Shown here: piece after piece, positions 1-6,974 of the stretch
Position numbering within the stretch: the first letter of the stretch is position 1
Layout of the letters: every line of letters starts with the position of its first letter
From: Methanomassiliicoccales archaeon UBA147
Lineage (GTDB): Archaea; Thermoplasmatota; Thermoplasmata; SG8-5
Direction of reading: 5' to 3'
Assembly (NCBI GenBank): GCA_002496385.1
Contig: DAJR01000037.1
Location: 1-27,332, forward strand
Length of the DNA stretch: 27,332 nucleotides
The notes under the pieces: generated by a model
Database searches by the model: none
The model's input: only the letters and a program-made list of their open reading frames with translations
Told to the model about the DNA's origin: nothing
Program-made: the position numbers and the translations under genes

Positions 1-1
1 T

Positions 2-457
2 CTGCAGGAACTTGAGGCTGAAAATATCATCAAGACGACAAAAGTTTTGAAGCCACAGGAGCTGCTGGACCACTGGTTCTCCATTACCCAGAGACCAAAG
101 CATTACGATTTCTTTGTACAGTCACCCAAGGAGTTCCTGCAGGATATCAAGTTGGATTATGCTATCACAACCTACATGGCAGAAAACCTCCTCAACCACT
201 ACCTGTTCCCTTCGAGAACAGATATTTATGTCAAGGAGGAAGACCTGCATGAATGGCAGGTCAAGATAAGCCAGAATGGACTTGTGGGCAAGGGAAACCT
301 GAGGCTGCTAATCTATGACGAGCACTGCATGTATGGAAAAAAGAAAATCAACGGACTTTGGGTGGCATCAGTCCCCCAGGTTCTCATAGACCTCAAGAGA
401 GAGGGCGGCGTCTGCCTGGAAGCTTACGAGATGATGGTGAAGAAATATGTACGATGA
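2..457 (+). CDS. AbiEi-like antitoxin, C-terminal part (5' end outside window)
   Basis: The reading frame is open to the left edge of the window, so the start and probably an N-terminal winged helix are missing; the internal TTG at 47 is unlikely to be the true start. The visible ~151 residues resemble the C-terminal domain of AbiEi-type antitoxin/transcriptional regulators. A segment of the type LLDHW...YDFF is followed by LDYAITTYMAENLL, then an IYVKEED strand, then LRLLIYDEHCMYG and the end GLWVASVPQVLIDL, in the order used by that family. The stop overlaps the next gene by 11 bp, and that gene encodes a nucleotidyltransferase, as expected for an AbiEi/AbiEii pair. In known type IV systems the antitoxin does not bind the toxin but counteracts it and represses the operon. 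The family call rests on motif recall plus context. Confidence 0.62.
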   Translation: MQELEAENIIKTTKVLKPQELLDHWFSITQRPKHYDFFVQSPKEFLQDIKLDYAITTYMAENLLNHYLFPSRTDIYVKEEDLHEWQVKISQNGLVGKGNLRLLIYDEHCMYGKKKINGLWVASVPQVLIDLKREGGVCLEAYEMMVKKYVR

Positions 458-1223
458 AACCGAGATCGAGATTTCGAAAAAGTACCTCACCGAGGTCCTG
501 GCAGCCATAGACGAGCCAATTGTCGTGCTCGGCGGTTGGGCAGTCAGGTTCCTGGTCAATGATAGATACCGAGAGAATACTGGAAGGGACTATCTCGGGT
601 CGCGGGACATTGACCTGGGATTTCACATGGCCGCCAATCCGGAGAATTCGGCATTCGCCAAGACCCTTGAGAAGCTGGAAAAAGACCTGGGCTTCAGGCA
701 TGTGTCGTTCAGACTCTACAAGGAAATCCATTCCGAAACGGGCAGGGAGCTTGCACCGGAAGAGGCGAAGAAAATTCCTTCGCACCTAATCTTCCCGATG
801 TACGTTGACCTAATAGTGGATACTATCACACCAGAGTTCAAGAAGCATTTCGGCTTCTTGCCGATTGACGAACCATTGATAGTTCCGATATTCACTGATA
901 AAGGAAATCGCAGCACGCGGGAAGAGTTCGGAAAAACAATATGGCTCCCGACAGCCGAGTTGATGCTGGCCATGAAGATGAAATCGCATCCTACCAGGGA
1001 CAAGGAGCACAAGCGGATCAAGGATGTTTGCGACATCACCGCTTTGCTGCTGTTCGGGACCTTGCCAGAGGAAAAGGGGTGGCTCACAAGGCATCTCACG
1101 CCAGCACAGCTCGATAAATTCAGAAAAGCCCTTACGCCTGAGGATATAGCAGAGGCGGCGAGAATCATTGGAATCGAGCAGGACGTCGTGAAAAACGCGT
1201 TCGCCAAGTACAAGTTGATGTAA
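447..1223 (+). CDS. AbiEii-like nucleotidyltransferase (putative type IV toxin)
   Basis: This 258-aa protein has the marks of the DNA polymerase beta nucleotidyltransferase fold: GGWAV at residues 29-33, GSRDIDLG with the two metal-binding acids D54 and D56, and a third acid at D121 in MYVDLIV. Near the C-terminus a KRIKDVCDITALLLFG segment matches the helical KD..D motif usual in AbiEii/MNT-type enzymes. AbiEii toxins transfer nucleotides to RNA targets such as tRNA; the target here is not known. The ATG at 447 lies inside the upstream antitoxin frame (11-bp overlap), so the two are probably co-transcribed and translationally coupled. No transposase or phage gene is nearby. It could instead be a housekeeping nucleotidyltransferase of unknown substrate, but the partner gene makes a TA function more likely. 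Confidence 0.66.
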   Translation: MYDETEIEISKKYLTEVLAAIDEPIVVLGGWAVRFLVNDRYRENTGRDYLGSRDIDLGFHMAANPENSAFAKTLEKLEKDLGFRHVSFRLYKEIHSETGRELAPEEAKKIPSHLIFPMYVDLIVDTITPEFKKHFGFLPIDEPLIVPIFTDKGNRSTREEFGKTIWLPTAELMLAMKMKSHPTRDKEHKRIKDVCDITALLLFGTLPEEKGWLTRHLTPAQLDKFRKALTPEDIAEAARIIGIEQDVVKNAFAKYKLM

Positions 1224-1259
1224 ATTCCGCATATCTTCACATGGGCGAAGTTACTTGGT

Positions 1260-1455
1260 GCTGAAGCGCGAGGTCGGTCGTGGTTACGCCATGACCGGCC
1301 GAGAGCATCCCCTCACCCCAACACCGGCATGCCCCATTCCCACTCACGCCATACACAGTCCCGGTGCGGCAAGTGCTTACGTAAAAAACGCAGCCGCAGA
1401 CCAATTTTGATAGGGCTTCGGCGCGGTGAGTCACCTGAGCGGTGGCTCACATTAA
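1260..1455. ncRNA. Candidate structured RNA with two strong hairpins
   Basis: Two stems stand out. At 1272-1300 a 13-bp stem (ggtcggtcgtggt with gccatgaccggcc) closes a 3-nt loop and includes three G-U pairs. At 1426-1450 a 10-bp stem (gtgagtcacc with ggtggctcac) closes the loop tgagc with one G-U pair. G-U pairs suggest folding as RNA rather than DNA palindromes alone. The strand is uncertain because stems read on both strands, though G-U pairing favours the plus strand. I cannot assign it to RNase P RNA, SRP RNA or another known class. Confidence 0.33.
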
Positions 1456-1745
1456 CCCAATAAAAAAGCGTTGAAACCGAAGCGAAATCGGGAAGGGATG
1501 ACAGCGTCCTGAAGAACTAAGCTAGGCTAATCACAAAGAGGGCATGCACTAAAATTACCATAAAATCCGGTAGAAATTACAGGGGGAAAAAAAAGAAAAA
1601 AAGGACTCATCATCTCGTTTTCAATGCCAGTGTGGTTTTTAGGGGGTTTGAATTGGATTTTGGCCAGTCATCCATTTTTCGAATCCCTTCAGGCCCGATT
1701 CCCCTCCCCCAAAGCATCATCGTTCCCATCCGCAGGGGCCGGCGG

Positions 1746-1768
1746 GCGCGGAGCCCCCCGCTCCGTGC
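1746..1768. other. GC-rich hairpin
   Basis: A 9-bp stem with one G-U pair and a five-C loop, 70 bp before the small zinc-ribbon gene. It could be part of a leader or a remnant of a mobile sequence. Confidence 0.35.
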
Positions 1769-1837
1769 GGGCTCGACCACCGACCAAAGCAAAAATAAAA
1801 GAACAGGAAAGACCATGACGGACAGGAGGAATATCGG

Positions 1838-1966
1838 ATGAAGTGCTTGTGCGGCAATATACTGAAATGGGTGGTCAAGGACAAATGGATATGCGATGTA
1901 TGCAACAGGGAATACACCACCAAGGAGCTGGAGAACAAGGAAAAAAGCGTTAAAGATGAAGCATAG
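1838..1966 (+). CDS. 42-aa zinc-ribbon protein
   Basis: The product starts MKCLCGN, has WICDVCNREY in the middle and ends KSVKDEA. Four cysteines in a CxC...CxxC arrangement predict a single small zinc ribbon followed by a charged helix. A good ribosome-binding site (ggagg) lies about 9 nt before the ATG, which supports this start. The gene stands alone, 45 bp before the end of the convergent heliorhodopsin gene. Similar short zinc ribbons in archaea are often accessory to transcription or translation, but nothing here shows a partner, so the function is unknown. Confidence 0.6.
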   Translation: MKCLCGNILKWVVKDKWICDVCNREYTTKELENKEKSVKDEA

Positions 1967-2011
1967 GGGCCATTGAAATTCTTATCCCCCCAGGCCCGGT
2001 TCGGTGTGACA

Positions 2012-2767
2012 TCACATCGGCCGCAGCGTTCCGGCGAAGACCTGCCAGGCCAGCGCTGATTTCGCGACAAGGCTGAGCAAGATATACATCCTTTCACCGT
2101 GCAGGTAATCCTTCCACTTGCCCACTTTCTTGTATTGCAGGAACATGTTGAGGGCGAATATATTGAAGGTAATGGCGATGGATATGAATATCCAGTACAC
2201 GAATGCCGGCGGATTCGCCCTGAGCAGGTAGATGGCGATGACGGCCCACGGGATTGCGCCAGCAAAGCATCCGAAGATGAAATCGACCCATTCGGTCCTC
2301 TTCTTTCCCTGGTTGTGCCTCTCCATTGTGTAGCCGAAGAATATCATTATCGCGTTGAGGGAGAAGACCATGACTAGGCTGCCAATGTCATAAATGCCGA
2401 CCAGCATCGCAATCACGACAATCATTACCGACGCGCTCAACGAATATTCGGCCCACCTGTACGGGTTCATGCCTTTTTTCAGGTTTTTCGTGTATTTATC
2501 ATATAACGCAGTCGAGATCAGGAAATGCGCGCCTGCGGACATGAACAGGAACAGCGCGACCAATGGCCCGATTCTCAGATTGAAGAGTGTCTCCGAAACA
2601 TGGCGGAAGCTCTGAGTGGCAGTGTCATACGTAAGGTACAGCCTGGTCACCGGCAGCGTGAACGAATTGCTCAAAAGGAGCAGCGCAATCCCCTGTATGA
2701 GGTGGATGGCCCCCATTGCGAGGTTCAGGTTTCTGAGTTTCTTGAATACCGGGCTCTCATCGGACAT
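2012..2767 (-). CDS. Heliorhodopsin
   Basis: This 251-aa membrane protein has seven hydrophobic segments. The last contains SLVAKSALAWQVF, which carries the retinal Schiff-base lysine K236 and is characteristic of heliorhodopsins rather than type 1 rhodopsins. Family landmarks are present at expected places: H22 in helix 1, H81 in helix 3 (SAGAHFLIS), and the counterion E107 in WAEYSLSASVM. Length is normal (about 250-270 aa). Heliorhodopsins sit inverted in the membrane compared with other rhodopsins and have slow photocycles; no pumping is generally seen and their role is debated. I chose the ATG at 2767, not the longer frame, because the protein family starts here and a TATA box lies about 26 bp upstream, giving a leaderless or nearly leaderless transcript. 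No carotenoid or retinal synthesis gene is in the window. Confidence 0.93.
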   Translation of the reverse strand: MSDESPVFKKLRNLNLAMGAIHLIQGIALLLLSNSFTLPVTRLYLTYDTATQSFRHVSETLFNLRIGPLVALFLFMSAGAHFLISTALYDKYTKNLKKGMNPYRWAEYSLSASVMIVVIAMLVGIYDIGSLVMVFSLNAIMIFFGYTMERHNQGKKRTEWVDFIFGCFAGAIPWAVIAIYLLRANPPAFVYWIFISIAITFNIFALNMFLQYKKVGKWKDYLHGERMYILLSLVAKSALAWQVFAGTLRPM

Positions 2768-2786
2768 GGGCAAAGGTATTTGATTG

Positions 2787-2800
2787 CGATATAAATAAAA
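2787..2800 (-). promoter_or_regulatory. TATA box of the heliorhodopsin gene
   Basis: Read on the minus strand the sequence is ttttatttatatcg, a good archaeal TATA element, centred about 26 bp before the ATG at 2767. That spacing puts transcription start at or within a few nt of the start codon. Confidence 0.55.
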
Positions 2801-2876
2801 TGGGGCTGATAAGTCAGGTGGTCCCTCGATTGAAGAGTCCGCCAGAAAAGAGCCAACCCCCCGGAGCCGCATCTTT

Positions 2877-3332
2877 TCAGATATTCCTCCTCCCCCTCGC
2901 GCTCCTGACCAGCTCCATGACATCTGCTGGCAGGTGCCCGTCCTGCCATTCCCTCTCCGCCTCAACATTGCCCCCGTGAGCCTTCACCGCTTTCAGCGCA
3001 TACCATGCAGCCCCGAGCGAATGGTCTGCCATGTGCGCGGTGGCGACAGCCTGCCCGATGGATCTGGAGACAGCGACTGCAACGGAATCTTCCGATTCAC
3101 GTGCAGCGGCATGTGCCTCAAGCGAGGCCTTCATCGCCGCGCCTGTCGGAACTTCCCCTTCAGCCCATTTCCTGGCCACAGCCAGTGCGTGTTTAAGGCG
3201 TCCGTCCAGTTCTCTGGGGTAAAGCGGTAAAATATGTTCCGCACAGGCAATCGCCCATTCCATCAATCGGGAATGCAGCTCCTTCTTCAGCGGCCCGCCC
3301 CTGTGCTCCGCGACAAAGCGTAAGTCACGCAT
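2877..3332 (-). CDS. Imm5-like (putative immunity protein) family protein
   Basis: The 151-aa product begins MRDLRFVAEHRGGPL and contains DGRLKHALAVARKWAEGE, AHAAARE and ATAHMADHSLGAAWYALKA, the order of conserved blocks in the alpha-helical 'putative immunity protein' (Imm5) family. It ends LPADVMELV. In bacteria this family was predicted, from gene neighbourhoods, to protect against polymorphic toxins; many copies are found alone and their role is unproven. No toxin gene lies nearby. The frame is open further upstream to 3401, but that start would leave only 17 bp to the divergent PAS gene. A TATA-like cattttatg is centred about 27 bp before 3332, so I prefer the shorter, leaderless start. 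Confidence 0.6.
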   Translation of the reverse strand: MRDLRFVAEHRGGPLKKELHSRLMEWAIACAEHILPLYPRELDGRLKHALAVARKWAEGEVPTGAAMKASLEAHAAARESEDSVAVAVSRSIGQAVATAHMADHSLGAAWYALKAVKAHGGNVEAEREWQDGHLPADVMELVRSARGRRNI

Positions 3333-3354
3333 GGTTGGTGAGGATGGCCATCCC

Positions 3355-3364
3355 GGCATAAAAT
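3355..3364 (-). promoter_or_regulatory. TATA box before the Imm5-like gene
   Basis: The minus-strand sequence cattttatgc is centred about 27 bp upstream of the ATG at 3332. It is the main reason for choosing that start codon. Confidence 0.4.
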
Positions 3365-3418
3365 GATATTGGGCGCAATCCTTTTTGACCTCGAGTACCA
3401 TGTCCCCCCGGTATTGCC

Positions 3419-3766
3419 ATGACGAAAAAACCGCATCAGTGGGTCAATGAATTCCAAGGCGCGATAACGGTCTGCGACAGGGACGGAACCATCCTTGAGA
3501 TGAACGACAAAGCCGCCAAGACATTCGAAAGGTACGGCGGCGCCGACCTCATCGGAAAAAGTCTCATGGACTGCCACCCGCCCGCGGCACAGGAGAAGAT
3601 CCGGGAATTGTTGGCCTCGGGCAAGACCAATGTATACACCATCGAGAAGAACGGGGTCAAGAAACTGATCTACCAGGCGCCGTGGTGCATCGGGGGCAAG
3701 CACATGGGCCTAGTCGAACTCTCGCTCGAGATTCCCGAAGAAATGCCCCATTTCAAGCGTGACTAG
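3419..3766 (+). CDS. Stand-alone PAS domain protein
   Basis: The whole 115-aa protein is one PAS domain. It runs from a helical start through AITVCDRDGTILEMNDKAA (strands A and B and the C helix), IGKSLMDCHPP (the helix E/F region), YTIEKNGVKKLIYQAPW (strands G and H) and MGLVELSLEIPEE (strand I). There is no kinase, cyclase, HTH or other output domain and no membrane segment, so it probably senses a small molecule or acts as a protein-protein module in the cytoplasm. No conserved heme or flavin residue can be named with confidence; C61 in the DCHPP segment is the only notable cysteine near a possible pocket. The GPN-loop GTPase follows 35 bp later on the same strand, so the two may share a transcript. 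Confidence 0.8.
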   Translation: MTKKPHQWVNEFQGAITVCDRDGTILEMNDKAAKTFERYGGADLIGKSLMDCHPPAAQEKIRELLASGKTNVYTIEKNGVKKLIYQAPWCIGGKHMGLVELSLEIPEEMPHFKRD

Positions 3767-3801
3767 GAGAATTGGAGCAACGCTTATTATCCGTCTCCCG
3801 C

Positions 3802-4581
3802 ATGGGGAACAGCATGGACCCGATCAGGATTTACATCGTCGGCACTGCCGGCTCTGGCAAAAGCACATTGACACAGGCGTTCAAGCTGTGGATGGACCAG
3901 CAGGGCTACAATGCCATCACGGTGAACCTGGACCCCGGTGTGGAAGAGCTCGGGTACACGCCTGACGTGGACATCAGGGACTGGGTTTCTGTCCCGCAGG
4001 TGATGGCGGAAAAGGGCCTGGGCCCGAACGGCGCCCAGATAGCCTGCGCTGACATGGCGGCACTCCGGTTCCCTGAAATCTCCAACGTGATAGAGGGGTT
4101 CAGATCCGATTACGTGCTCATTGACACGCCGGGCCAGATAGAGCTTTTCGCCTTCAGGGAAGCCAGCGCGGTCTTCCTGAACGCTTTCTCCTCGGACGAT
4201 AACGTCATCGTTTTCGTGCTGGACCCGACAGTGGCCAAGACGCCGGCCGGGCTTGTCTCGCTGCTGATGCTTTCCTCTTCGATCCAGTTCAGGTTCGACA
4301 CGCCCATGGAGCTGGTGCTGGGAAAGTGCGACCTGCTCGAACCGGAGGAGGCCGAGCGCATACTCGAGCATTGCGGCAACACGGACAGCCTGCTCTTCGC
4401 CCTGGGCGACAACATGAACATGAGGTCTGTCGCGGCGATAGAGTTCCTGAGGGCCATGGACTCGCTGGGCGTCAGGATGGTGCCCAAGCCGGTTTCGAGT
4501 CTCGAGATGACAGGCCTCGAGGAAATATACCGCTCGGTCCAGCTCATTACCAGGGGCGGCGACGATCTGTCTTCGGATTGA
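3802..4581 (+). CDS. GPN-loop GTPase
   Basis: The 259-aa product is a P-loop GTPase of the GPN family, conserved in archaea and eukaryotes (Gpn1/XAB1-like; the Pyrococcus PAB0955 type). It has GTAGSGKST at residues 14-22 (P-loop), the family-defining GPN triplet at 74-76, DTPGQ at 108-112 (G3) and LGKCDLL as the G4 base-recognition motif. GPN proteins dimerise and in eukaryotes help assemble and import RNA polymerase II; the archaeal role is not settled. The frame allows a TTG start at 3772, but ATG codons at 3802 and 3814 both lie before the first strand and lack a clear ribosome-binding site. I took 3802 as the more likely start. Confidence 0.9.
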   Translation: MGNSMDPIRIYIVGTAGSGKSTLTQAFKLWMDQQGYNAITVNLDPGVEELGYTPDVDIRDWVSVPQVMAEKGLGPNGAQIACADMAALRFPEISNVIEGFRSDYVLIDTPGQIELFAFREASAVFLNAFSSDDNVIVFVLDPTVAKTPAGLVSLLMLSSSIQFRFDTPMELVLGKCDLLEPEEAERILEHCGNTDSLLFALGDNMNMRSVAAIEFLRAMDSLGVRMVPKPVSSLEMTGLEEIYRSVQLITRGGDDLSSD

Positions 4582-4583
4582 CG

Positions 4584-4640
4584 ATTTTCGATTTGGTGAC
4601 AAGTTATAAGTTAAAATCTAAAATCTAAAATCGAAGATCT
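4584..4640. repeat. Short A-rich repeats with an imperfect inverted repeat
   Basis: The heptamer-like unit aaaatct occurs several times between 4612 and 4640. The block also contains aaaatcgaagat, which can pair with gattttcgattt at 4583-4594. The resulting hairpin lies just after the GPN GTPase stop and could help end transcription, or it may be simple-sequence drift. Confidence 0.4.
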
Positions 4641-4658
4641 AAAATATCAAACGGGGGC

Positions 4659-4669
4659 AAATTTTAAAG
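4659..4669 (+). promoter_or_regulatory. TATA box of the urocanate hydratase gene
   Basis: The sequence aaattttaaag lies about 38 bp before the ATG at 4702. This places transcription start near 4690, with a leader of about 12 nt. Confidence 0.4.
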
Positions 4670-4701
4670 CATCATGCCACATCACTTGCAGAGCTGATAC
4701 C

Positions 4702-6351
4702 ATGGCCAAGACAATCAAGGCCCCGCGCGGGACAAAGCTGACTTGCAAGAACTGGAGAACTGAAGCCATCTACCGCATGCTGCACAACAACCTGGAGAAT
4801 GCCGAGAGGCCGGACGACCTGATAGTCTACGGGGGCACCGGGAAAGCGGCCAGGAACTGGGAATGCTTCGACGCCATCAAGCGCAGCCTGAAGAACCTCG
4901 AGGAAGACGAGACATTGCTCATCCAGTCAGGGAAGCCGGTGGGCATTTTCAGGACTTTCGAGAATTCGCCGAGGGTCTTGATATGCAACTCCAACCTTGT
5001 TGGAAACTGGTCCAACTGGGAGCATTTCAATTCACTTGAAGCGAAGGGACTGATGATGTACGGCCAGATGACTGCGGGCTCCTGGTGCTACATCGGCACA
5101 CAGGGCATCATCCAGGGAACCTACGAGACCTTCGCCGCCCTGGCGACAAGGCATTTCAAGGGCAGCCTGAAAGGAAAGTTCTGCCTGAGCGGCGGGATGG
5201 GCGGGATGAGCGGCGCCCAGCCCCTCTCGATCAAGATGGCGGGGGGCGTCGCCCTCATCGTCGAGGTCGACCCGAAACGCATCCGGCGCCGGCTGGATGC
5301 GGGTTTCTGCGATTACATGACCCACGATTACAAAGAAGCGCTCGACATGGCCAGGGAATCCGCCAAAGAAAAAAAGGCTGTATCCATCGGGCTGGTGGGC
5401 AACTGCGCCGACATCCTGCCAGACATGCTGAGGAAGGGCATAATCCCTGACGTGGTCACGGACCAGACATCGGCCCATGACGAGTTGAACGGCTATGTTC
5501 CCGCAGGATACTGGGGCTCAGCGCTGAAGGATTGCGACAGCCTGAGGGAATCAGACCCGAAGGGCTACAAAAAGAGATCGGCGGAATCGATGAAGGCGCA
5601 CTGCAAGGCCATAGTGGGAATGCAGAAGAAAGGTGCGATAGCATTCGATTACGGCAACAACCTGAGGGGCCAGGCGCAGAAAGCGGGTCTTGCTGATGCG
5701 TTCGCTTACCCCGGTTTCGTCCTTGCATACGTGCGGCCATTGTTCTGCGAAGGCAGGGGGCCGTTCCGCTGGATAGCCCAGACAGGCGACCCGGAGGACA
5801 TACTTGCCACGGACAAAGCAATCCTTAAAATGTTCCCGAAGAACAAGTTGCTCATGAACTGGATAGAGCTCGCAGAGGAATACCTTCCCTGGGAAGGTTT
5901 GCCCGCGAGGGTGTGCTGGCTCGGGTACGGGGAGAGAGACAGATTCGCCAAGCACATGAACTCGATGGTCAGGAAAGGGGACATAGGCCCGATATCCATA
6001 ACCAGGGACCACCTGGACTCAGGTTCGGTAGCCAGCCCGTACAGGGAGACGGAGGGCATGATGGACGGCACGGACGCGGTCGCGGACTGGCCCATGCTCA
6101 ACGCCCTGCTGAACTGCGCCTCGGGGGCAGACATGGTCGCGATGCACAACGGCGGCGGCGTGGGAATCGGTCTGAGCCAGCATTCAGGCATGATAGTGGT
6201 CTGCGACGGGACCAAGGACACCGACCGACGCATAGAGCGCGTGTTCAGATCAGACCCCGGGACAGGCGTCATGAGGCACGCGGATGCGGGGTATCCCCTT
6301 GCCAAAAAGACAGCCCGGGAGAAAGGCGTCAAGATACCTATGATGAAATAG
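4702..6351 (+). CDS. hutU: Urocanate hydratase
   Basis: The 549-aa enzyme adds water to urocanate to give imidazolonepropionate, the second step of histidine breakdown, using tightly bound NAD+ as an electrophile. It matches the family along its full length. The NAD-binding stretch CLSGGMGGMSGAQ is at residues 161-173, the region of the conserved active-site cysteine (PARVCWLGYG) puts the Cys at 405, and DHLDSGSVASPYRETEGM at 436-453 and NGGGVGIGLSQHSGM at 483-497 are intact. Length is typical (about 550). It has its own promoter. No histidine ammonia-lyase, imidazolonepropionase or formimidoyl-transfer gene is in the window, so the rest of the pathway must lie elsewhere or be absent. This is a cytoplasmic enzyme. 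Confidence 0.96.
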   Translation: MAKTIKAPRGTKLTCKNWRTEAIYRMLHNNLENAERPDDLIVYGGTGKAARNWECFDAIKRSLKNLEEDETLLIQSGKPVGIFRTFENSPRVLICNSNLVGNWSNWEHFNSLEAKGLMMYGQMTAGSWCYIGTQGIIQGTYETFAALATRHFKGSLKGKFCLSGGMGGMSGAQPLSIKMAGGVALIVEVDPKRIRRRLDAGFCDYMTHDYKEALDMARESAKEKKAVSIGLVGNCADILPDMLRKGIIPDVVTDQTSAHDELNGYVPAGYWGSALKDCDSLRESDPKGYKKRSAESMKAHCKAIVGMQKKGAIAFDYGNNLRGQAQKAGLADAFAYPGFVLAYVRPLFCEGRGPFRWIAQTGDPEDILATDKAILKMFPKNKLLMNWIELAEEYLPWEGLPARVCWLGYGERDRFAKHMNSMVRKGDIGPISITRDHLDSGSVASPYRETEGMMDGTDAVADWPMLNALLNCASGADMVAMHNGGGVGIGLSQHSGMIVVCDGTKDTDRRIERVFRSDPGTGVMRHADAGYPLAKKTAREKGVKIPMMK

Positions 6352-6432
6352 TGCCGCGACACCAGACATCTCCGATACCCAGCACGTCCAAATGTCCCGC
6401 AGGACTTTGGATACCGATTTCCTCATAAAAAC

Positions 6433-6445
6433 CTTATTATATATG
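6433..6445 (+). promoter_or_regulatory. TATA box of the L44e-S27e-aIF2a-Nop10-PAC2 operon
   Basis: The sequence cttattatatatg in the 150-bp gap before the ribosomal protein gene is the only strong TATA-like element there. Predicted transcription start is near 6465, leaving a leader of about 35 nt that contains the ribosome-binding site gtagga just before the ATG at 6502. Confidence 0.5.
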
Positions 6446-6501
6446 ATGCAGCTACTAAGCGTCCCACTGCCAGAGCAGATGAAAATCAAGGTAGGATAGA
6501 T

Positions 6502-6783
6502 ATGAAACTTCCGAGAAAAGTGAGCATGTACTGCCCCAAATGCAAGAAACACACCGCCCATGACGTCGAGAGAGTCAAGAAGAAAAAGGCGAGCGAGCTG
6601 AAATGGGGTCAGAGGCGGTTCAGGGAAGTCACGTCCGGTTACGGCGGTTTCCCGAGGCCCAAGCCCGAAGGGAGGGAGAAGCCCACCAGGCGCGTTTGGC
6701 TGAGATACAAGTGCCCCACTTGCAAGAAATACGTCCAGCCCGATGCCATAAGGGCAAAGAAATTCGAGCTCACGGAGGAGTGA
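6502..6783 (+). CDS. rpl44e: Large-subunit ribosomal protein L44e
   Basis: The 93-aa protein starts MKLPRKVSMYCPKCKKHT and has the family's two cysteine pairs, CPKC near residue 11 and CPTC near residue 72, forming one zinc site. The basic middle carries GQRRFREVTSGYGG. It belongs to the archaeal and eukaryotic large subunit (eL42 in current naming) and sits near the E site. It is the first gene of a five-gene cluster and is followed after 2 bp by the S27e gene, so it is almost certainly co-transcribed. Confidence 0.96.
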   Translation: MKLPRKVSMYCPKCKKHTAHDVERVKKKKASELKWGQRRFREVTSGYGGFPRPKPEGREKPTRRVWLRYKCPTCKKYVQPDAIRAKKFELTEE

Positions 6784-6785
6784 AC

Positions 6786-6974
6786 ATGGTCAAACCGAAC
6801 GAGACCAAGGACGCGAAATTCGTCAATGTGAAATGCCCGGACTGCAACAATGTCCAGATACTTTTCGTCAAGTGCGCCACAAGGGTTCAATGCCAGGCAT
6901 GCGGCTCGACGCTGGCCACACCGACAGGCGGCAAATGCGCGATAAAGGGCGAGATAGTCGAGGTAATCGAGTAA
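6786..6974 (+). CDS. rps27e: Small-subunit ribosomal protein S27e
   Basis: This 62-aa zinc-ribbon protein contains KCPDCNNVQILF followed by CQACG, which gives the CxxC...CxxC site of the eS27 family. It ends GEIVEVIE, as is usual. I chose the ATG at 6786, just after the L44e stop. Its stop codon TAA shares an A with the ATG of the next gene, a sign of translational coupling. It works in the small ribosomal subunit. Confidence 0.95.
   Translation: MVKPNETKDAKFVNVKCPDCNNVQILFVKCATRVQCQACGSTLATPTGGKCAIKGEIVEVIE

Larger units (their letters stand above)
1224..1837. other. 614-bp intergenic region, no convincing gene
   Basis: Open frames here are short and look like no known protein. The first ~230 bp hold two strong hairpins, listed separately as a candidate RNA. 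An A-rich run lies at about 1580-1605. A 9-bp GC-rich hairpin occupies 1746-1768, with gcgcggagc pairing to gctccgtgc. No recognisable transposase remnant, tRNA or CRISPR was found. Confidence 0.6.

Noticed and set aside
1224..1480. RNase P RNA or SRP RNA
   Set aside because: None of the conserved core sequences of those RNAs could be found on either strand.
1224..1480. A second copy of the hairpin array at 19200-19560
   Set aside because: Only short matches align and the order of stems differs, so I could not show homology by eye.
1610..1841. Overlapping open frames of 60-70 codons on both strands
   Set aside because: They have biased, low-information composition, no ribosome-binding sites and no family resemblance; only the zinc-ribbon frame at 1838 is convincing.
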